DNA from: Marinobacter bohaiensis
GTDB taxonomy: Bacteria; Pseudomonadota; Gammaproteobacteria; Pseudomonadales; Oleiphilaceae
DNA: 64,000 nt
Reading direction: 5' to 3'
Assembly (NCBI RefSeq): GCF_003258515.1
Contig: NZ_QGEH01000001.1
Location: 1,736,001-1,800,000, forward strand
Shown here one piece after another: positions 39,593 to 50,037 of the stretch. The notes beneath the pieces are model-generated. The model ran no database searches. It was not told the origin of the DNA and worked only from the letters and a program-made list of their open reading frames with translations. Every line of letters starts with the position of its first letter. Position 1 is the first letter of the stretch. A program made the translations under genes and the position numbers.

Positions 39593-39803
39593 GCTACAAC
39601 CTCAAAGTCCTTGTGGGTCCGGGCCAGGTTTGTCAGGCGGGTGTGGACGCCCCGCATCAGGGGCGATCCACCCTGGAACGGGATGGCGTGTGGTTATCCC
39701 CGCCTTTCCCAGAATAGTAATCGGTTTTCAGAGGTTTGCCGTGATTTCGCACGTGGCAAGCGGAGCTTCGACGGTCCGCGCTATCGCGGGCCGATCCGGA
39801 TCG

Positions 39804-40385
39804 CTATGGATTGTCCGGCTGCGGCTCGCCGTCGCCGATCCGGGATGCGGACTGGCGATCCTCCCACACGCGCATGTGAACGTCCGCTTCGTAATCGTAG
39901 GGGGAGCGGAATGGCGTCAGGATGAAATCGAAAATCAGGAAGAAAAAGCCGACGGAAAGCCAGGCGACGACCAATGTCTGGGTGGTATGGGCCTGCACTT
40001 CCGGATTGGCGGCAATAAACGCCTCCAGTTGCGGAAGCAGGTTGGTGACCAGGATGACGGGGTTGAAGCTGGCCATGACCAGAGGCACCCAGAAGGCGAT
40101 GATCACCGGGAAGAAGCAGAACGACCACAGCAGCCGGCGCAGGCTGTAAACCAGCAGCGATCGGCGGAAGCGCTGGCGTAGTTCCGGTACTTTACGCAGT
40201 TGTTTCAGGTAGCGCTTGCGCTCCACCCAGTAGGGCGCCAGTTCGGCGCTACCCGGCTCCGGCTCGGAGCGCGGTGAATCGGGAGCTTCACGGGGAGCCA
40301 GCGGCGTTGCCGTGGCGGCCGGTGCGGGCTGCTCCGGCTCCGCTTGCTCGGGCGATGGGGATATCTGGGACAAAGGGGCACTCAT
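39804..40385 (-). CDS. Unknown membrane protein with proline-rich N-terminus
   Basis: 193 aa, family not recognised. Residues 1-50 are Pro/Ala/Glu-rich and disordered, 51-80 are basic (WVERKRYLKQLRKVPELRQRF), then hydrophobic segments at about 85-112 and 137-160, and a short charged tail. Start ATG 40385 is preferred; a TTG 21 bases further upstream has no better site. It is upstream of the receiver gene on the same strand with a 211-base gap, and divergent from mgsA. The architecture (disordered, basic, two helices) echoes the unknown protein at 5637. Confidence 0.65.
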   Translation of the reverse strand: MSAPLSQISPSPEQAEPEQPAPAATATPLAPREAPDSPRSEPEPGSAELAPYWVERKRYLKQLRKVPELRQRFRRSLLVYSLRRLLWSFCFFPVIIAFWVPLVMASFNPVILVTNLLPQLEAFIAANPEVQAHTTQTLVVAWLSVGFFFLIFDFILTPFRSPYDYEADVHMRVWEDRQSASRIGDGEPQPDNP

Positions 40386-40669
40386 GCGCGTGACGTTTTC
40401 CTGCAAGCAATCCTGACACGGTAACCGGCAACCCCTCGGGCCACCTGTTAAAAAGCGACTGACAATAGAGAGTAACTAATTCAGCCATTGACTTCACCCC
40501 GGTTCCTTTACGGTGGCGTCATGTTGGATAGTGCGTGTTACCCTACCGGTAAATGTGACGATAACCGCTGTGACCCCGGTTGAGGCTCGTGAGACAGAAC
40601 TGCGTCGCCCCCGGACTCGTCGACCAGTGGCCCATTAACCAGCGATTAGGATGCAGGGTAGGTATCTCG

Positions 40670-41119
40670 ATGACGGACGCAATTCATCGTGTGGCGCTGG
40701 TCGCCCATGACAACAAGAAAGCGGATCTGGTGGCCTGGGTGGCGCGTAATCGCGACACGCTTGAGAACTGTGCGCTGCTGACGACCGGCACCACGGGGCG
40801 CTTGCTGTCGGATCAGACCGGACTGCCGGTGGAGCGTCTGCAAAGTGGTCCGCTGGGAGGGGATCAGCAGATCGGTGCACGGATTGCCGAAGGACAGGTG
40901 GATCTCCTGATCTTTTTCTGGGATCCCCTTGAGCCGATGTCCCACGATCCCGATATCAAGGCGCTGTTGCGGGTCGCCACGCTCTGGAATATCCCCATCG
41001 CCTGTAACGAGAGCTCGGCGGACTTCATGGTGTCGTCTCCCTGCTTCAGCCAGTATCAGCGGAAGAAACCGGACTTTTCCGTCTACCAAAGTCGCCCTGT
41101 CGCCGGTTCCGAAGCGTGA
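40670..41119 (+). CDS. mgsA: Methylglyoxal synthase
   Basis: 149 aa. VALVAHDNKKADLVAW, the phosphate-binding LLTTGTTGRLL and the catalytic Asp in SGPLGGDQQIGARI (about residue 67), then IFFWDPLEPMSHDPDIKALLR and CNESSADFM identify MgsA. It converts dihydroxyacetone phosphate to methylglyoxal and phosphate, a glycolytic bypass relieving phosphate stress. ATG 40670 matches the family start; a 30-residue longer frame is not supported. The M16 protease gene starts 47 bases after the stop. Confidence 0.95.
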   Translation: MTDAIHRVALVAHDNKKADLVAWVARNRDTLENCALLTTGTTGRLLSDQTGLPVERLQSGPLGGDQQIGARIAEGQVDLLIFFWDPLEPMSHDPDIKALLRVATLWNIPIACNESSADFMVSSPCFSQYQRKKPDFSVYQSRPVAGSEA

Positions 41120-41166
41120 AAGGCGCCCGGAGCCGACCAGAACGAATGACCATTCAGGATTCTGTT

Positions 41167-44091
41167 ATGACCAAGAACGCCGACCAAGCCGTTCACCCTG
41201 CCTTCGAAAGGGTGAGAAAACACCGGATCGAGACCCTGCACATCGACGTGGAGGAATACCGTCACCGCAAGACCGGGGCAACGCACCTGCACCTGGCTTC
41301 CGACAACGACGAGAACGTGTTTTTCGTGGCCCTGCGGACGTTCCCCATGGACTCAACCGGTGTGGCGCACATTCTTGAGCACACCGCCCTGTGCGGCAGC
41401 GAGCGCTACCCGGTCCGCGATCCCTTCTTCATGATGATTCGCCGGTCGCTCAATACCTTCATGAACGCCTTTACCAGCAGCGACTGGACCGCGTATCCGT
41501 TCGCCACCAAGAACCGCAAGGATTTCGACAACCTGTTGTCCGTTTACCTGGATTCCGTCTTCTTCTCCAAACTGGACGAGATGGATTTCTCCCAGGAAGG
41601 GCACCGTCTGGAATTCGAGGATCCGGACGATCCGTCCACGCCGCTGGTTCACCGAGGTGTGGTCTACAACGAGATGAAAGGCGCCATGAGCGCGCCGACG
41701 TCCCAGCTCTGGCAGAAGCTGAGCAGTCACCTGTTCCAGACCACCACCTACCACTACAACAGCGGCGGTGAGCCGACCCACATTACCGACCTGCGTTACG
41801 ACGACCTGCTGGCGTTCTACCGCCATCATTACCATCCGTCGAACGCAATCTTCGCCACTTTCGGGAATATTCCGGCCATCGAGCATCACGACCGCTTCGA
41901 GAACCTGGTGCTGTCCCGTTTCGAGCGTCAGGACGTGGAGTTGCCGGTACGCGACGAGAAGCGCATTTATGCCCCGCTGCGGGTGGAAGACGCCTACAGC
42001 ATCAGCGAAGGCGAGGAAACCGACCACAAGACCCACATCGTTATGGGCTGGTTGCTGGGGCACAGTTTTGAACTGGAAGAAAACCTGGAAGCCCACCTGC
42101 TGGCCAACGTGCTGCTTGAGAACAGCGCATCGCCGCTGATGCGGGCCCTGGAAACCACCGATATCGGCCATGCGCCGTCGCCCATGCTGGGGCTGGAGGA
42201 TTCCAACCGGGAGATGACCTTCGTGTGCGGCATTGAAGGCAGCGAGCCCGGCCGCGCCGGAGACCTCGAGAAACTGGTTGAAGAGACGCTGGAGAAAGTC
42301 GCCCGGGACGGCGTCAGCGAAGAACGCCTGGAAGCGATCCTGCACCAACTGGAACTGCACCAGCGCGAGATCGCCGGCGACCAGTTCCCCTACGGCCTGC
42401 AGCTGATCATGGCGTCGATCTCGCCGATGGTGCACGGCGGCGATCCGGTCGACCTGCTGGACCTGGAGCCGGTGCTGGCGAGCCTGCGCGAGAAGATCAA
42501 GGATCCGGACTTCGTGCCGCGACTGGTACGCCGGATGTTGCTGGACAACCCGCATCGCGTCACCCTGACCCTGCGTCCCGATGACCAGATGGAGAAGCGC
42601 GAGCAGGCCGCGGTGGCCGAGGCGTTGGCCAAGCGCAAGGCCGGGCTGGAAGAAGACGAGGTCCAGACCATCGTCAAGCGGGCGGCGGACCTGGAAGCGC
42701 GCCAGAATCGCAAAGACGACGATTCGATCCTGCCCAAGGTGGACCTCAGCGACGTACCGCTGCAGACACCGGAGCCGGAAGCGCGGATGACCGAGGATTT
42801 TCCCGCAACACTCTATGACCAGGGCACCAACGGCTTGGTCTACGAGCAGGTGGTCCTGCCCATGCCCGCGTTCAGCGATGAAGAGCTGTTGCTGCTGCCG
42901 CTCTATACCACCTGCCTGACCGAAGTCGGCTGCGGCGAACTGGACTATCTGCAGATGCAGGACCGGTTGTCGGCGGAAACCGGTGGCGTCAGCGCCTTTA
43001 CTGTGGCCAAGGGCCGTATCGATGATGTGCAGGATCTGTCCGGCTATCTGGTGATCGGCGGCAAGGCGTTGGCGCGCAATCGCGAGAAGCTGACGCGCCT
43101 GCTGCGCGACATTTTCGAGAACGCCCGTTTCGACGAGCATGCCCGGATTCGCGAGACCGTCGCCCAGATTCGCGCCCGCCGCGAGCAGGCGGTAACCGGT
43201 AGCGGCCACGCCCTGGCGATGGGCGCTGCGGCCCAGGGACTCAGCCCCGGCGCGCGCCTGGCCTTCCGTCTGGGTGGCCTCGCGGCCATCAAGGGCATCA
43301 AGGCGCTGGACGATGCGCTGGATGACGGCGCCGAGCTGGAAGCCCTGTGCAACAAGCTGGCGAACATTCACCGGCGTATCCAGAGTCAGGCGCGCCAGTT
43401 CCTGGTGGTGGGTGAGCAGGAACAGCTAGAACCGACGCTGACAGCACTGCGGGAAGCCTGGCCCAAGGCTTCGACGATTGAAGCGGAGCGCTGGGAAGTG
43501 GCACCGGTCAACGAAACCGTGCGCCAGGCCTGGGTGACCTCCACTCAGGTGAACTTCTGCGCCAAGGCCTACAGCACCGTGCCGATCGATCACCCCGATG
43601 CCGCGGCACTGACCGTGTTGGGCGGATTCCTGCGCAACGGCTACCTGCACCGGGCTATCCGGGAACAGGGCGGGGCCTATGGCGGCGGTGCGGCCCAGGA
43701 CAGCGTCAACGGCACCTTCCGTTTTTTCTCGTACCGGGACCCGCGCCTGACCGAAACCCTCGACGACTTCGACCAGGCCGTGGATTGGTTGCAGCAAACC
43801 GACCACGATCCGCAGGCGCTGGAAGAGGCGATCCTGGGGGTTGTCGGCCAGCTGGACAAGCCGCGCTCCCCGGCCGGTGAGGCCAAGCACGCTTTCCAGA
43901 ACCGTCTGTTCGGGCGCACGCCGGAGCAGCAGAACCGTTTCCGCGAGCGCGTCTTGGCGGTCACTCTGGACGATCTGAAGCGCGTGGCAGGCGAGTGGCT
44001 GGTGCCGGAGAAGGCGAGTACCGCCGTGATCACCAGCGCCCAGCATCGCGATGCCCTGCGCGATGCCGGTCTGGAGATTTGCGAACTTTGA
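41167..44091 (+). CDS. M16C-family zinc metalloprotease (presequence-protease type)
   Basis: 974 aa. The inverted zinc motif HILEH in GVAHILEHTALCGSERYPVRDPF (about residues 63-67) and the distal Glu ligand in GVVYNEMKGAMS (about 164) are intact. Four roughly 230-residue M16 domains with a long helical hinge near the middle fit PreP/falcilysin. FRNGYLHRAIREQGGAYGGGA near 820 is the substrate-binding RY-type region. No signal peptide. It probably degrades short unstructured peptides in the cytoplasm. Start ATG 41167 follows CAGGA. Confidence 0.93.
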   Translation: MTKNADQAVHPAFERVRKHRIETLHIDVEEYRHRKTGATHLHLASDNDENVFFVALRTFPMDSTGVAHILEHTALCGSERYPVRDPFFMMIRRSLNTFMNAFTSSDWTAYPFATKNRKDFDNLLSVYLDSVFFSKLDEMDFSQEGHRLEFEDPDDPSTPLVHRGVVYNEMKGAMSAPTSQLWQKLSSHLFQTTTYHYNSGGEPTHITDLRYDDLLAFYRHHYHPSNAIFATFGNIPAIEHHDRFENLVLSRFERQDVELPVRDEKRIYAPLRVEDAYSISEGEETDHKTHIVMGWLLGHSFELEENLEAHLLANVLLENSASPLMRALETTDIGHAPSPMLGLEDSNREMTFVCGIEGSEPGRAGDLEKLVEETLEKVARDGVSEERLEAILHQLELHQREIAGDQFPYGLQLIMASISPMVHGGDPVDLLDLEPVLASLREKIKDPDFVPRLVRRMLLDNPHRVTLTLRPDDQMEKREQAAVAEALAKRKAGLEEDEVQTIVKRAADLEARQNRKDDDSILPKVDLSDVPLQTPEPEARMTEDFPATLYDQGTNGLVYEQVVLPMPAFSDEELLLLPLYTTCLTEVGCGELDYLQMQDRLSAETGGVSAFTVAKGRIDDVQDLSGYLVIGGKALARNREKLTRLLRDIFENARFDEHARIRETVAQIRARREQAVTGSGHALAMGAAAQGLSPGARLAFRLGGLAAIKGIKALDDALDDGAELEALCNKLANIHRRIQSQARQFLVVGEQEQLEPTLTALREAWPKASTIEAERWEVAPVNETVRQAWVTSTQVNFCAKAYSTVPIDHPDAAALTVLGGFLRNGYLHRAIREQGGAYGGGAAQDSVNGTFRFFSYRDPRLTETLDDFDQAVDWLQQTDHDPQALEEAILGVVGQLDKPRSPAGEAKHAFQNRLFGRTPEQQNRFRERVLAVTLDDLKRVAGEWLVPEKASTAVITSAQHRDALRDAGLEICEL

Positions 44092-44138
44092 TCTGAGCGC
44101 TCCGGAACGAGCGCCAGGGAGGTTTGAGCGGAGCCGGG

Positions 44139-44954
44139 TTACCGGTTCCGCTCAATGCCAGTGGTGACCATGATGCGGGTGGAAATTTCCTCGATCGAAT
44201 AGGCGGTCGTGTTGAGGTAGGGCACCCGTTCCCGCCGGTACATCAGTTCAATTTCCTCGATTTCAAACCGACACTGCTTCTCCGAAGAATACCTGGAATT
44301 CGGGCGCCGCTCGTTGCGGATGGTTGCGAGCCGCTCCGGATCGATGGTTAATCCAAAGAGCTTTTCCCGATGGGGGCGCAGTACCGATGGCAGGCGCTGG
44401 TCATGGATGTCGTCTTCGGTGATCGGGTAATTGGCCGCCTTGATGCCATAGTGCAGGGCCAGATAAAGGCAGGTCGGCGTTTTGCCGCTGCGGGAGGCAC
44501 CGATGAGGATCAGGTCGGCTTCGTCGTAATGTCGGGTGCGAGCGCCATCGTCGTTGTCGAGGGCAAAGTTCACCGCGTTGATGCGTCGCTCATAGTTGGT
44601 CTCGTTGGAAATCGAGTGCGAACGGCCCACCGAGTAGGACGACGAGGCATCCAGCTCCAGTTCCAGCGGCTGCAGGAAGGTGCCGAAAATATCCACCATG
44701 AAGCCGTTAGCTCTGGACACCTCCGCCCGGATGACGCTGTCAACGATGGTATCGAAGATCAGCGGTTTGGCATCATCCAGTTGCGCCATCCTGTCGATGC
44801 GCTTGACCACGGCGGCGGCCTTTTCCAGATCGTCGATGTAAGGCACGGTGATGCGTTCGAAATGGATTTTCTCGAACTGGGCCAGCAGGCTGTTGCCCAG
44901 GGCCTCAGCGGTGATGCCGGTGCCGTCGGAAATGAAGAATGCCGTCCGTTTCAT
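44139..44954 (-). CDS. ppsR: PEP synthase regulatory kinase/phosphorylase
   Basis: 271 aa DUF299 protein. The P-loop [15 protein letters not shown] (about 151-165) is clear; [15 protein letters not shown] starts the protein. It uses ADP to phosphorylate and phosphate to dephosphorylate the regulatory Thr next to the catalytic His of PpsA, turning it off and on. It is divergent from ppsA, its target, across a 218-base region containing a perfect palindrome. Confidence 0.95.
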   Translation of the reverse strand: MKRTAFFISDGTGITAEALGNSLLAQFEKIHFERITVPYIDDLEKAAAVVKRIDRMAQLDDAKPLIFDTIVDSVIRAEVSRANGFMVDIFGTFLQPLELELDASSSYSVGRSHSISNETNYERRINAVNFALDNDDGARTRHYDEADLILIGASRSGKTPTCLYLALHYGIKAANYPITEDDIHDQRLPSVLRPHREKLFGLTIDPERLATIRNERRPNSRYSSEKQCRFEIEEIELMYRRERVPYLNTTAYSIEEISTRIMVTTGIERNR

Positions 44955-45002
44955 GGTCTGTGGTGTGCTCCGTTACGGGCTGTCGATTCGGATTTCTCAG
45001 GA

Positions 45003-45017
45003 TTAAGGATTCCTTAA
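45003..45017. promoter_or_regulatory. Perfect palindrome between ppsR and ppsA
   Basis: TTAAGGATTCCTTAA, 7-bp arms around a single T, 49 bases from the ppsR start and 156 from the ppsA start. It looks like an operator for a dimeric regulator; it does not match the Cra/FruR site. Confidence 0.5.
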
Positions 45018-45107
45018 CCTGCCCAAAAGCCGCACCAGTGGCGGGCTGAAGGCTAGTAATGAGGGAGCTATACGTGAAGATCCCTAGGTAATCCACGAAG
45101 GTTACAG

Positions 45108-45113
45108 TATGAT
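45108..45113 (+). promoter_or_regulatory. Possible -10 element of ppsA
   Basis: TATGAT lies 60 bases before the ppsA start. The -35 region is poor, suggesting activator dependence. Confidence 0.35.
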
Positions 45114-45172
45114 ACCGCCCATATTCGATGGCTACCCGCCGAATGGGCTCAAGAATTGAAGGGAGATGCGCT

Positions 45173-47545
45173 TTGGAAGATTACATCATCTGGTTTGAAA
45201 ACCTGGGTATGTCGGATGTAGACCGCGTTGGTGGCAAGAATGCGTCGCTGGGAGAAATGATCAGCAACCTGGCCAATGCAGGCGTGACCGTACCCGGTGG
45301 ATTCGCGACCACAGCCCATGCGTACCGCGAATTCCTCGCCAAGGACGGTCTCAAGGACCGGATCGACGAAGCGCTGGAAGCACTCGATATCAACGACGTC
45401 AACGAACTGGCACGGGTTGGCGCCCAGATTCGTCAGTGGGTCACCGATACGCCTTTCCCGCCGGCGCTGGAAAAAGCGCTGGAAGAGGCTTACTCCCAGC
45501 TGCAGGGGAGCAATCCCAATATGGCCGTTGCGGTGCGCTCCTCGGCGACGGCTGAAGACCTGCCGGATGCCTCTTTTGCGGGCCAGCAGGAAACCTTCCT
45601 GAACATCGTCGGCTACGAGCACGTCAAGCACGCGGTTCGTGAAGTGTTCGCCTCCCTGTTCAACGACCGCGCCATTTCCTACCGCGTCCACCATGGTTTC
45701 GATCACAAGCTGGTCGCACTGTCCGCCGGTATCCAGAAAATGGTGCGCAGTGAGACGGCCGCCAGCGGCGTGATGTTCAGCCTGGATACCGAATCCGGTT
45801 TCCAGGATGTGGTGTTCGTCACTGCCTCCTACGGTCTGGGCGAGACCGTCGTCCAGGGCGCGGTCAACCCGGATGAGTTCTACGTTCACAAGCCGACGCT
45901 GGAGGCGGAGCGTCCCGCCGTGCTGCGCCGTAATCTCGGCAGCAAGGCCATCAAGATGGTTTATGGAAACAGCGCTGAGGCGGGCAAGTCGGTGGAGACC
46001 GTCAAGGTTGAAGACGCCGACCGCAACCGTTTCTGCATCACCGACGAAGAGGTCGAGAACCTGGCCCGTCAGGCGGTGATCATCGAGAAGCATTACGGCC
46101 GCCCGATGGACATCGAGTGGGCCAAGGACGGTGATGACGGCCGTATCTTCATCGTTCAGGCGCGTCCCGAAACCGTCAAGAGTCGCGCCCAGGCGAACGT
46201 CATGGAGCGTTATCTGCTGAAAGAGCAGGGCACGATTCTGGCGGAAGGCCGCAGTATCGGCCACCGTATCGGTAAAGGTCCGGTGCGGGTGGTGACCAGC
46301 ATCCAGGAAATGGATCGCGTCCAGCCAGGCGACGTGCTGGTGACCGACATGACCGACCCGGACTGGGAGCCGGTGATGAAGCGTTCGTCCGCAATCGTCA
46401 CTGACCGCGGTGGCCGCACCTGTCACGCCGCCATCATCGCCCGCGAACTGGGCATCCCGGCGGTTGTGGGCTGTGGTGATGCCACCGATGTCCTCAAGGA
46501 AGGCCAGGAGGTCACGGTCTCCTGCGCCGAAGGTGACACCGGTATGGTGTACGAGGGCAGCCTCGATTTCGAACTGCGCGAAAACACCGTCGAGTCCATG
46601 CCGGACATTCCGTTCAAGATCATGATGAACGTTGGCAATCCGGACCGGGCTTTCGACTTCCAGTCCCTGCCAAATGAAGGGGTGGGTCTGGCGCGCCTGG
46701 AGTTCATCATCAACCGCATGATTGGTGTACATCCGAAGGCGCTGCTGAACTTTGACGGCCTGCCGCGCGACATCAAGCAGACGGTCGAGAAGCGGATTGC
46801 CGGTTACACGTCGCCGGTGGATTTCTACGTCGACAAGTTGGTCGAAGGTATTTCCACGCTGGCGGCGGCGTTTGCCGACAAGAAAGTGATCGTGCGCCTG
46901 TCCGACTTCAAGTCGAACGAATACGCCAACCTGATCGGCGGCACCCTTTACGAGCCGGACGAGGAAAACCCGATGCTCGGGTTCCGCGGCGCGTCCCGCT
47001 ACATTTCCGAGACCTTCCGCGACTGTTTCGAGCTGGAGTGCCGTGCCCTCAAGAAGGTGCGTGAGGAAATGGGCTTCGAGAACGTGGAGATCATGGTGCC
47101 GTTCGTGCGCACCCTGGGCGAAGCCCGTCAGGTGGTTGATCTGCTCGCCGCCAACGGCCTCAAGCGCGGCGACAAAGGCCTGCGCGTGATCATGATGTGC
47201 GAGCTGCCAGCCAACGCGCTGCTGGCGGACGAGTTCCTCGAATATTTCGACGGCTTCTCCATCGGCTCGAACGACCTGACCCAGCTGACCCTGGGGCTGG
47301 ACCGGGACTCCGGCATCATTGCCCACCTGTTCGACGAGCGTAACGAGGCGGTCAAGAAACTGCTGTCCAATGCGATCCAGGCCTGTAAGCGGGCCGACAA
47401 GTACGTCGGTATCTGTGGTCAGGGACCCTCGGACCACCCGGACCTGGCCAAGTGGCTGATGGATCAGGGCATCGACAGCGTGTCCCTGAACCCGGACTCG
47501 GTGCTCGACACCTGGTTCTTCCTGGCCGACGAAGAGCTGGACTGA
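45173..47545 (+). CDS. ppsA: Phosphoenolpyruvate synthase
   Basis: 790 aa, normal PpsA length. N-terminal ATP-grasp domain ([36 protein letters not shown]), swivelling domain with the catalytic His in [15 protein letters not shown] (about 420; the preceding Thr is the PpsR target), and C-terminal barrel with [10 protein letters not shown] (about 750). It makes phosphoenolpyruvate from pyruvate and ATP for gluconeogenesis. TTG 45173 with GGGAG at 7 bases aligns with the family start; ATG 45128 is an upstream alternative with a poor site. Strong hairpin after the stop. Confidence 0.96.
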   Translation: MEDYIIWFENLGMSDVDRVGGKNASLGEMISNLANAGVTVPGGFATTAHAYREFLAKDGLKDRIDEALEALDINDVNELARVGAQIRQWVTDTPFPPALEKALEEAYSQLQGSNPNMAVAVRSSATAEDLPDASFAGQQETFLNIVGYEHVKHAVREVFASLFNDRAISYRVHHGFDHKLVALSAGIQKMVRSETAASGVMFSLDTESGFQDVVFVTASYGLGETVVQGAVNPDEFYVHKPTLEAERPAVLRRNLGSKAIKMVYGNSAEAGKSVETVKVEDADRNRFCITDEEVENLARQAVIIEKHYGRPMDIEWAKDGDDGRIFIVQARPETVKSRAQANVMERYLLKEQGTILAEGRSIGHRIGKGPVRVVTSIQEMDRVQPGDVLVTDMTDPDWEPVMKRSSAIVTDRGGRTCHAAIIARELGIPAVVGCGDATDVLKEGQEVTVSCAEGDTGMVYEGSLDFELRENTVESMPDIPFKIMMNVGNPDRAFDFQSLPNEGVGLARLEFIINRMIGVHPKALLNFDGLPRDIKQTVEKRIAGYTSPVDFYVDKLVEGISTLAAAFADKKVIVRLSDFKSNEYANLIGGTLYEPDEENPMLGFRGASRYISETFRDCFELECRALKKVREEMGFENVEIMVPFVRTLGEARQVVDLLAANGLKRGDKGLRVIMMCELPANALLADEFLEYFDGFSIGSNDLTQLTLGLDRDSGIIAHLFDERNEAVKKLLSNAIQACKRADKYVGICGQGPSDHPDLAKWLMDQGIDSVSLNPDSVLDTWFFLADEELD

Positions 47546-47553
47546 GCCTGAAA

Positions 47554-47582
47554 GGAAAGCCGGTGCCACGCACCGGCTTTCC
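47554..47582 (+). terminator. Long hairpin after ppsA
   Basis: 13-bp perfect stem (47554-47566 with 47570-47582), 3-base loop. No long T-run follows, although the 3' arm contains TTT. Confidence 0.65.
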
Positions 47583-47680
47583 TGTATCTGGCTCCTGGAA
47601 AAACAAAAACAGGCTGCCAAGCCTTTCAGACGCAACGCTTTCAGACATCCAGACGTTCCAGAAAGATGGAGGAGAACGAC

Positions 47681-48166
47681 GTGACTATCGTAACGCCCGA
47701 TCTGTGTGACGAATATCCGGACGTGACCGTAGTGGAGCCCGGCTTCAACAACTACGGTGGCATCAAGGCCTTCGGCGGCGAAATCGTGACGGTGAAGTGC
47801 TTCGAAGACAATTCCGTGGTGAAGGAACAGGTGGCGACGCCGGGAGAAGGGCGAGTGATGGTCGTCGACGGCGGTGGTTCCAGGCGGGCTGCCCTGCTGG
47901 GTGACATGCTGGCCGAGAAGGCGGCGAGTAATGGTTGGGCCGGCATCATCATCTACGGCTGCATTCGCGACGTGGACGTGATCGGTGAAACCCAGCTGGG
48001 CGTGCAGGCCCTGGCGACGATTCCGCGCAAGACGGAAAAGCGCGGCATTGGTGACCTCAACGTGCCGGTGACGTTCCACGGTACCACCTTCGTACCGGGA
48101 CAATATGTCTATGCCGACAACAACGGCATCATCGTGTCCGAGAAGGCCCTGTCTTTACCGCAGTAA
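47681..48166 (+). CDS. rraA: Regulator of RNase E activity RraA
   Basis: 161 aa. [41 protein letters not shown] and [14 protein letters not shown] are RraA-typical. It forms a trimeric ring that binds RNase E and slows its cleavage. GTG 47681 with GGAGGAG is chosen because it aligns with the E. coli start; the ATG at 47666 would place the ribosome site inside the coding region. Some family members have aldolase activity, so a second role is possible. Its target rne is 3.5 kb downstream on the other strand. Confidence 0.92.
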   Translation: MTIVTPDLCDEYPDVTVVEPGFNNYGGIKAFGGEIVTVKCFEDNSVVKEQVATPGEGRVMVVDGGGSRRAALLGDMLAEKAASNGWAGIIIYGCIRDVDVIGETQLGVQALATIPRKTEKRGIGDLNVPVTFHGTTFVPGQYVYADNNGIIVSEKALSLPQ

Positions 48167-48239
48167 CGTCGAGATCAGGCGCCTGTCTGACGCAGCGGCA
48201 GCGACCGGCGCCGCTGCGCCTTTCCTTGTCTTTTAATTC

Positions 48240-48548
48240 TTAGCGTTTGATTTCCTGGATGGCCGCGCCGACGAGGTAACCGTCGCCGGACTCATCCAGT
48301 TCACAGCGCAGCACTTCGACCGTGGCTTCCAGTGGCGGGAAGCGGTCGTTGCTCGACGGCAGTCGCGTCTGTAGCTGGGTGCCGACGGGCATGGCGTCCT
48401 GAACCGCGAGCTGCATGCCGGTTCCGCTGAGATCCTTGCAGATACCCTCCAGTTGACGCCCCTGCGAGTCACTGATCTCGACCGGCGTGTTGACCCGCAT
48501 CCGGTGAAAGTCCCGTTTCTCCGAATAGTCACGCATCGTATTGGCCAT
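48240..48548 (-). CDS. PilZ-domain protein (c-di-GMP binding)
   Basis: 102 aa, a single PilZ domain. The RxxxR motif is in KRDFHRMRV (about 11-19) and the DxSxxG motif in DLSGTGMQL (about 39-47); both are needed to bind c-di-GMP. No other domain or membrane segment. It may act as an adaptor on another protein. AGAGG precedes the ATG. A diguanylate cyclase is also encoded in the window at 1670, but no direct link can be shown. Confidence 0.9.
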   Translation of the reverse strand: MANTMRDYSEKRDFHRMRVNTPVEISDSQGRQLEGICKDLSGTGMQLAVQDAMPVGTQLQTRLPSSNDRFPPLEATVEVLRCELDESGDGYLVGAAIQEIKR

Positions 48549-48699
48549 GCTGTTACCTCTCGGCTTGTGTTTTTACTGTTATAAGTTGCCTAAGCCGGGA
48601 CGTCAAAGAACGATCGGCAATAAGAAAGGCTTCAAGTCAAATATTTAGTGGGTTGCCGTATCTTTTTCCACAAGATATGGGGCGCTTGGTATCTAAGGA

Positions 48700-48742
48700 A
48701 GGGTAAGAGAGGAGAGGGGCGGCGCTGCGGACGCCACCCCAC
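48700..48742 (-). terminator. Possible terminator after the SH3-domain gene
   Basis: Imperfect stem GGGGCGGCG/CGCCACCCC (48716-48741) followed on the minus strand by a pyrimidine-rich tail. Confidence 0.4.
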
Positions 48743-48754
48743 CGACATCGGGTA

Positions 48755-49435
48755 TCAGGCCCAGTTGTCGGTTTTGCGGGTCGGCTTGAGCCAGGGCACG
48801 ACAATGGCGATCAGTACGCCGGCGCCGACCAGCAGGGCGCCCAGCATCATGAAATCCGTTTCCTTTTTGGCCTCAAGGCGCTCGTTTTCGGCGGTCAACA
48901 CCTCGACTTCCTTCTTGAGCTGTTGATTGCTTTCCTGCAGTTCGCGATTGCGGCGGTCCAGGGTGAGGGCGTTGGAAGAGACTTCCTTGATGCGATCCAG
49001 TTCGGCGCTGAGTTTGCCGGCGCGGGATTGCAATGATTCTTCCGAGGTCGCCAGCTCATTGCGCTCCGACTGCAGGGACTGCAGCTGGCTCCGGGCCTCC
49101 TTGAGATCCGATTCCGTCTGTTCCAGCTTCCTCTGGGCCGCTGCAAGGCGGTCGCGGGCGATGGGCTGGGGCGACAGATAGCGCGTCAGCACCCAGCCTT
49201 CCTGGCCATCCTGGGTGCGGACGTGACTGTATCCCGAGTCACCTTCCTCAATGACATTCAGGCGCGTGCCGGAGGGCAGGCTGTCGACAATGCGGAACTG
49301 GTTGCCTTCGCCGCTGCGCAGCATGATCAAGAGTTCGTCGTCGACGTAACGGGTCTGGGCAAGGGCGGTAACGGATACCAGCGTCAGTACGACGGCTGCG
49401 ACGAGTTTCGTCAATGTGAATGGCTTATGAATCAC
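48755..49435 (-). CDS. SH3b, coiled-coil and transmembrane protein (YgiM/TIGR04211 type)
   Basis: 226 aa. Signal peptide (about 1-26, ending ALA-QT), a bacterial SH3 domain (about 27-90, YVDDELLIMLRSGEGNQFRIVDSLPSGTRL), a long coiled coil (about 95-190) and a C-terminal membrane helix (about 196-215) with a basic tail. It is an envelope protein anchored in the inner membrane. Family function is unknown; YgiM relatives are linked to osmotic or envelope traits. Start is GTG 49435. Confidence 0.85.
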   Translation of the reverse strand: MIHKPFTLTKLVAAVVLTLVSVTALAQTRYVDDELLIMLRSGEGNQFRIVDSLPSGTRLNVIEEGDSGYSHVRTQDGQEGWVLTRYLSPQPIARDRLAAAQRKLEQTESDLKEARSQLQSLQSERNELATSEESLQSRAGKLSAELDRIKEVSSNALTLDRRNRELQESNQQLKKEVEVLTAENERLEAKKETDFMMLGALLVGAGVLIAIVVPWLKPTRKTDNWA

Positions 49436-49649
49436 AATGAATCATTCCTGCTTGTTTTCTGAATCCTGGGGCGTCCCGGGGCATTGGTAAGGCCTGGAGT
49501 GCGACCTTTATTATTCTGCCGGTGGGGCGGGCAAGGGTAAGTCCCACAACGCCGTGTAAGGCGACTTTTAAGAGGCCGTTCAAACCGGGAATTCTGTCAT
49601 AGATCCCAACGCGATCAAGCGTCTGGTTATTACGATCTGTCAATGGATC

Positions 49650-49949
49650 CTACGGCAGCACCGGTTTGAAAGGCTTGACCATGACACTGGCGTAGACGCC
49701 GGCTTCAACATAAGGGTCGGCATCGGCCCAGGCTTGCGCCTGTTCCAGCGACTCGAACTCGGCGACCACGAGGCTGCCGGTAAACCCCGCATCGCCCGGT
49801 TCGGGAGAGTCAATGGCCGGGTAGGGACCGGCCAGCAGCAGGCGGCCTTCCTCCTTCAGGGCCTGCAGGCGCTCGATATGGGCGGGGCGGGCCTGTTTGC
49901 GCAGCGGGCCGCTGTTGTCGACATCCTGGCTGATAATGGCGTAGTACAT
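49650..49949 (-). CDS. YciI-family protein
   Basis: 99 aa ferredoxin-like fold. [32 protein letters not shown] (His-Asp-type central site) and [18 protein letters not shown] match YciI. It is a small cytoplasmic protein of unknown reaction. The ATG at 49949 has GAGGA before it; a 16-residue extension is rejected. It is divergent from the RNase AM gene 88 bases away, a frequent arrangement in this lineage. Confidence 0.88.
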   Translation of the reverse strand: MYYAIISQDVDNSGPLRKQARPAHIERLQALKEEGRLLLAGPYPAIDSPEPGDAGFTGSLVVAEFESLEQAQAWADADPYVEAGVYASVMVKPFKPVLP

Positions 49950-50037
49950 GCTTTCATCCTCGTGGTTGGCGCTGTTGGCTGGCTCCGTTTGGAGCATGCG
50001 CGTATCCTGTGCCGTACATTAAACATTTCGGCCTCAT

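Noticed and set aside
41353-43371. A 672-codon open frame antisense to the M16C protease gene
   Set aside because: Same reason; the sense protein has intact catalytic motifs.
45149-48103. A 984-codon open frame antisense to ppsA and rraA
   Set aside because: Shadow frame caused by GC-rich codon use; both sense genes are fully recognised and the antisense product resembles nothing.
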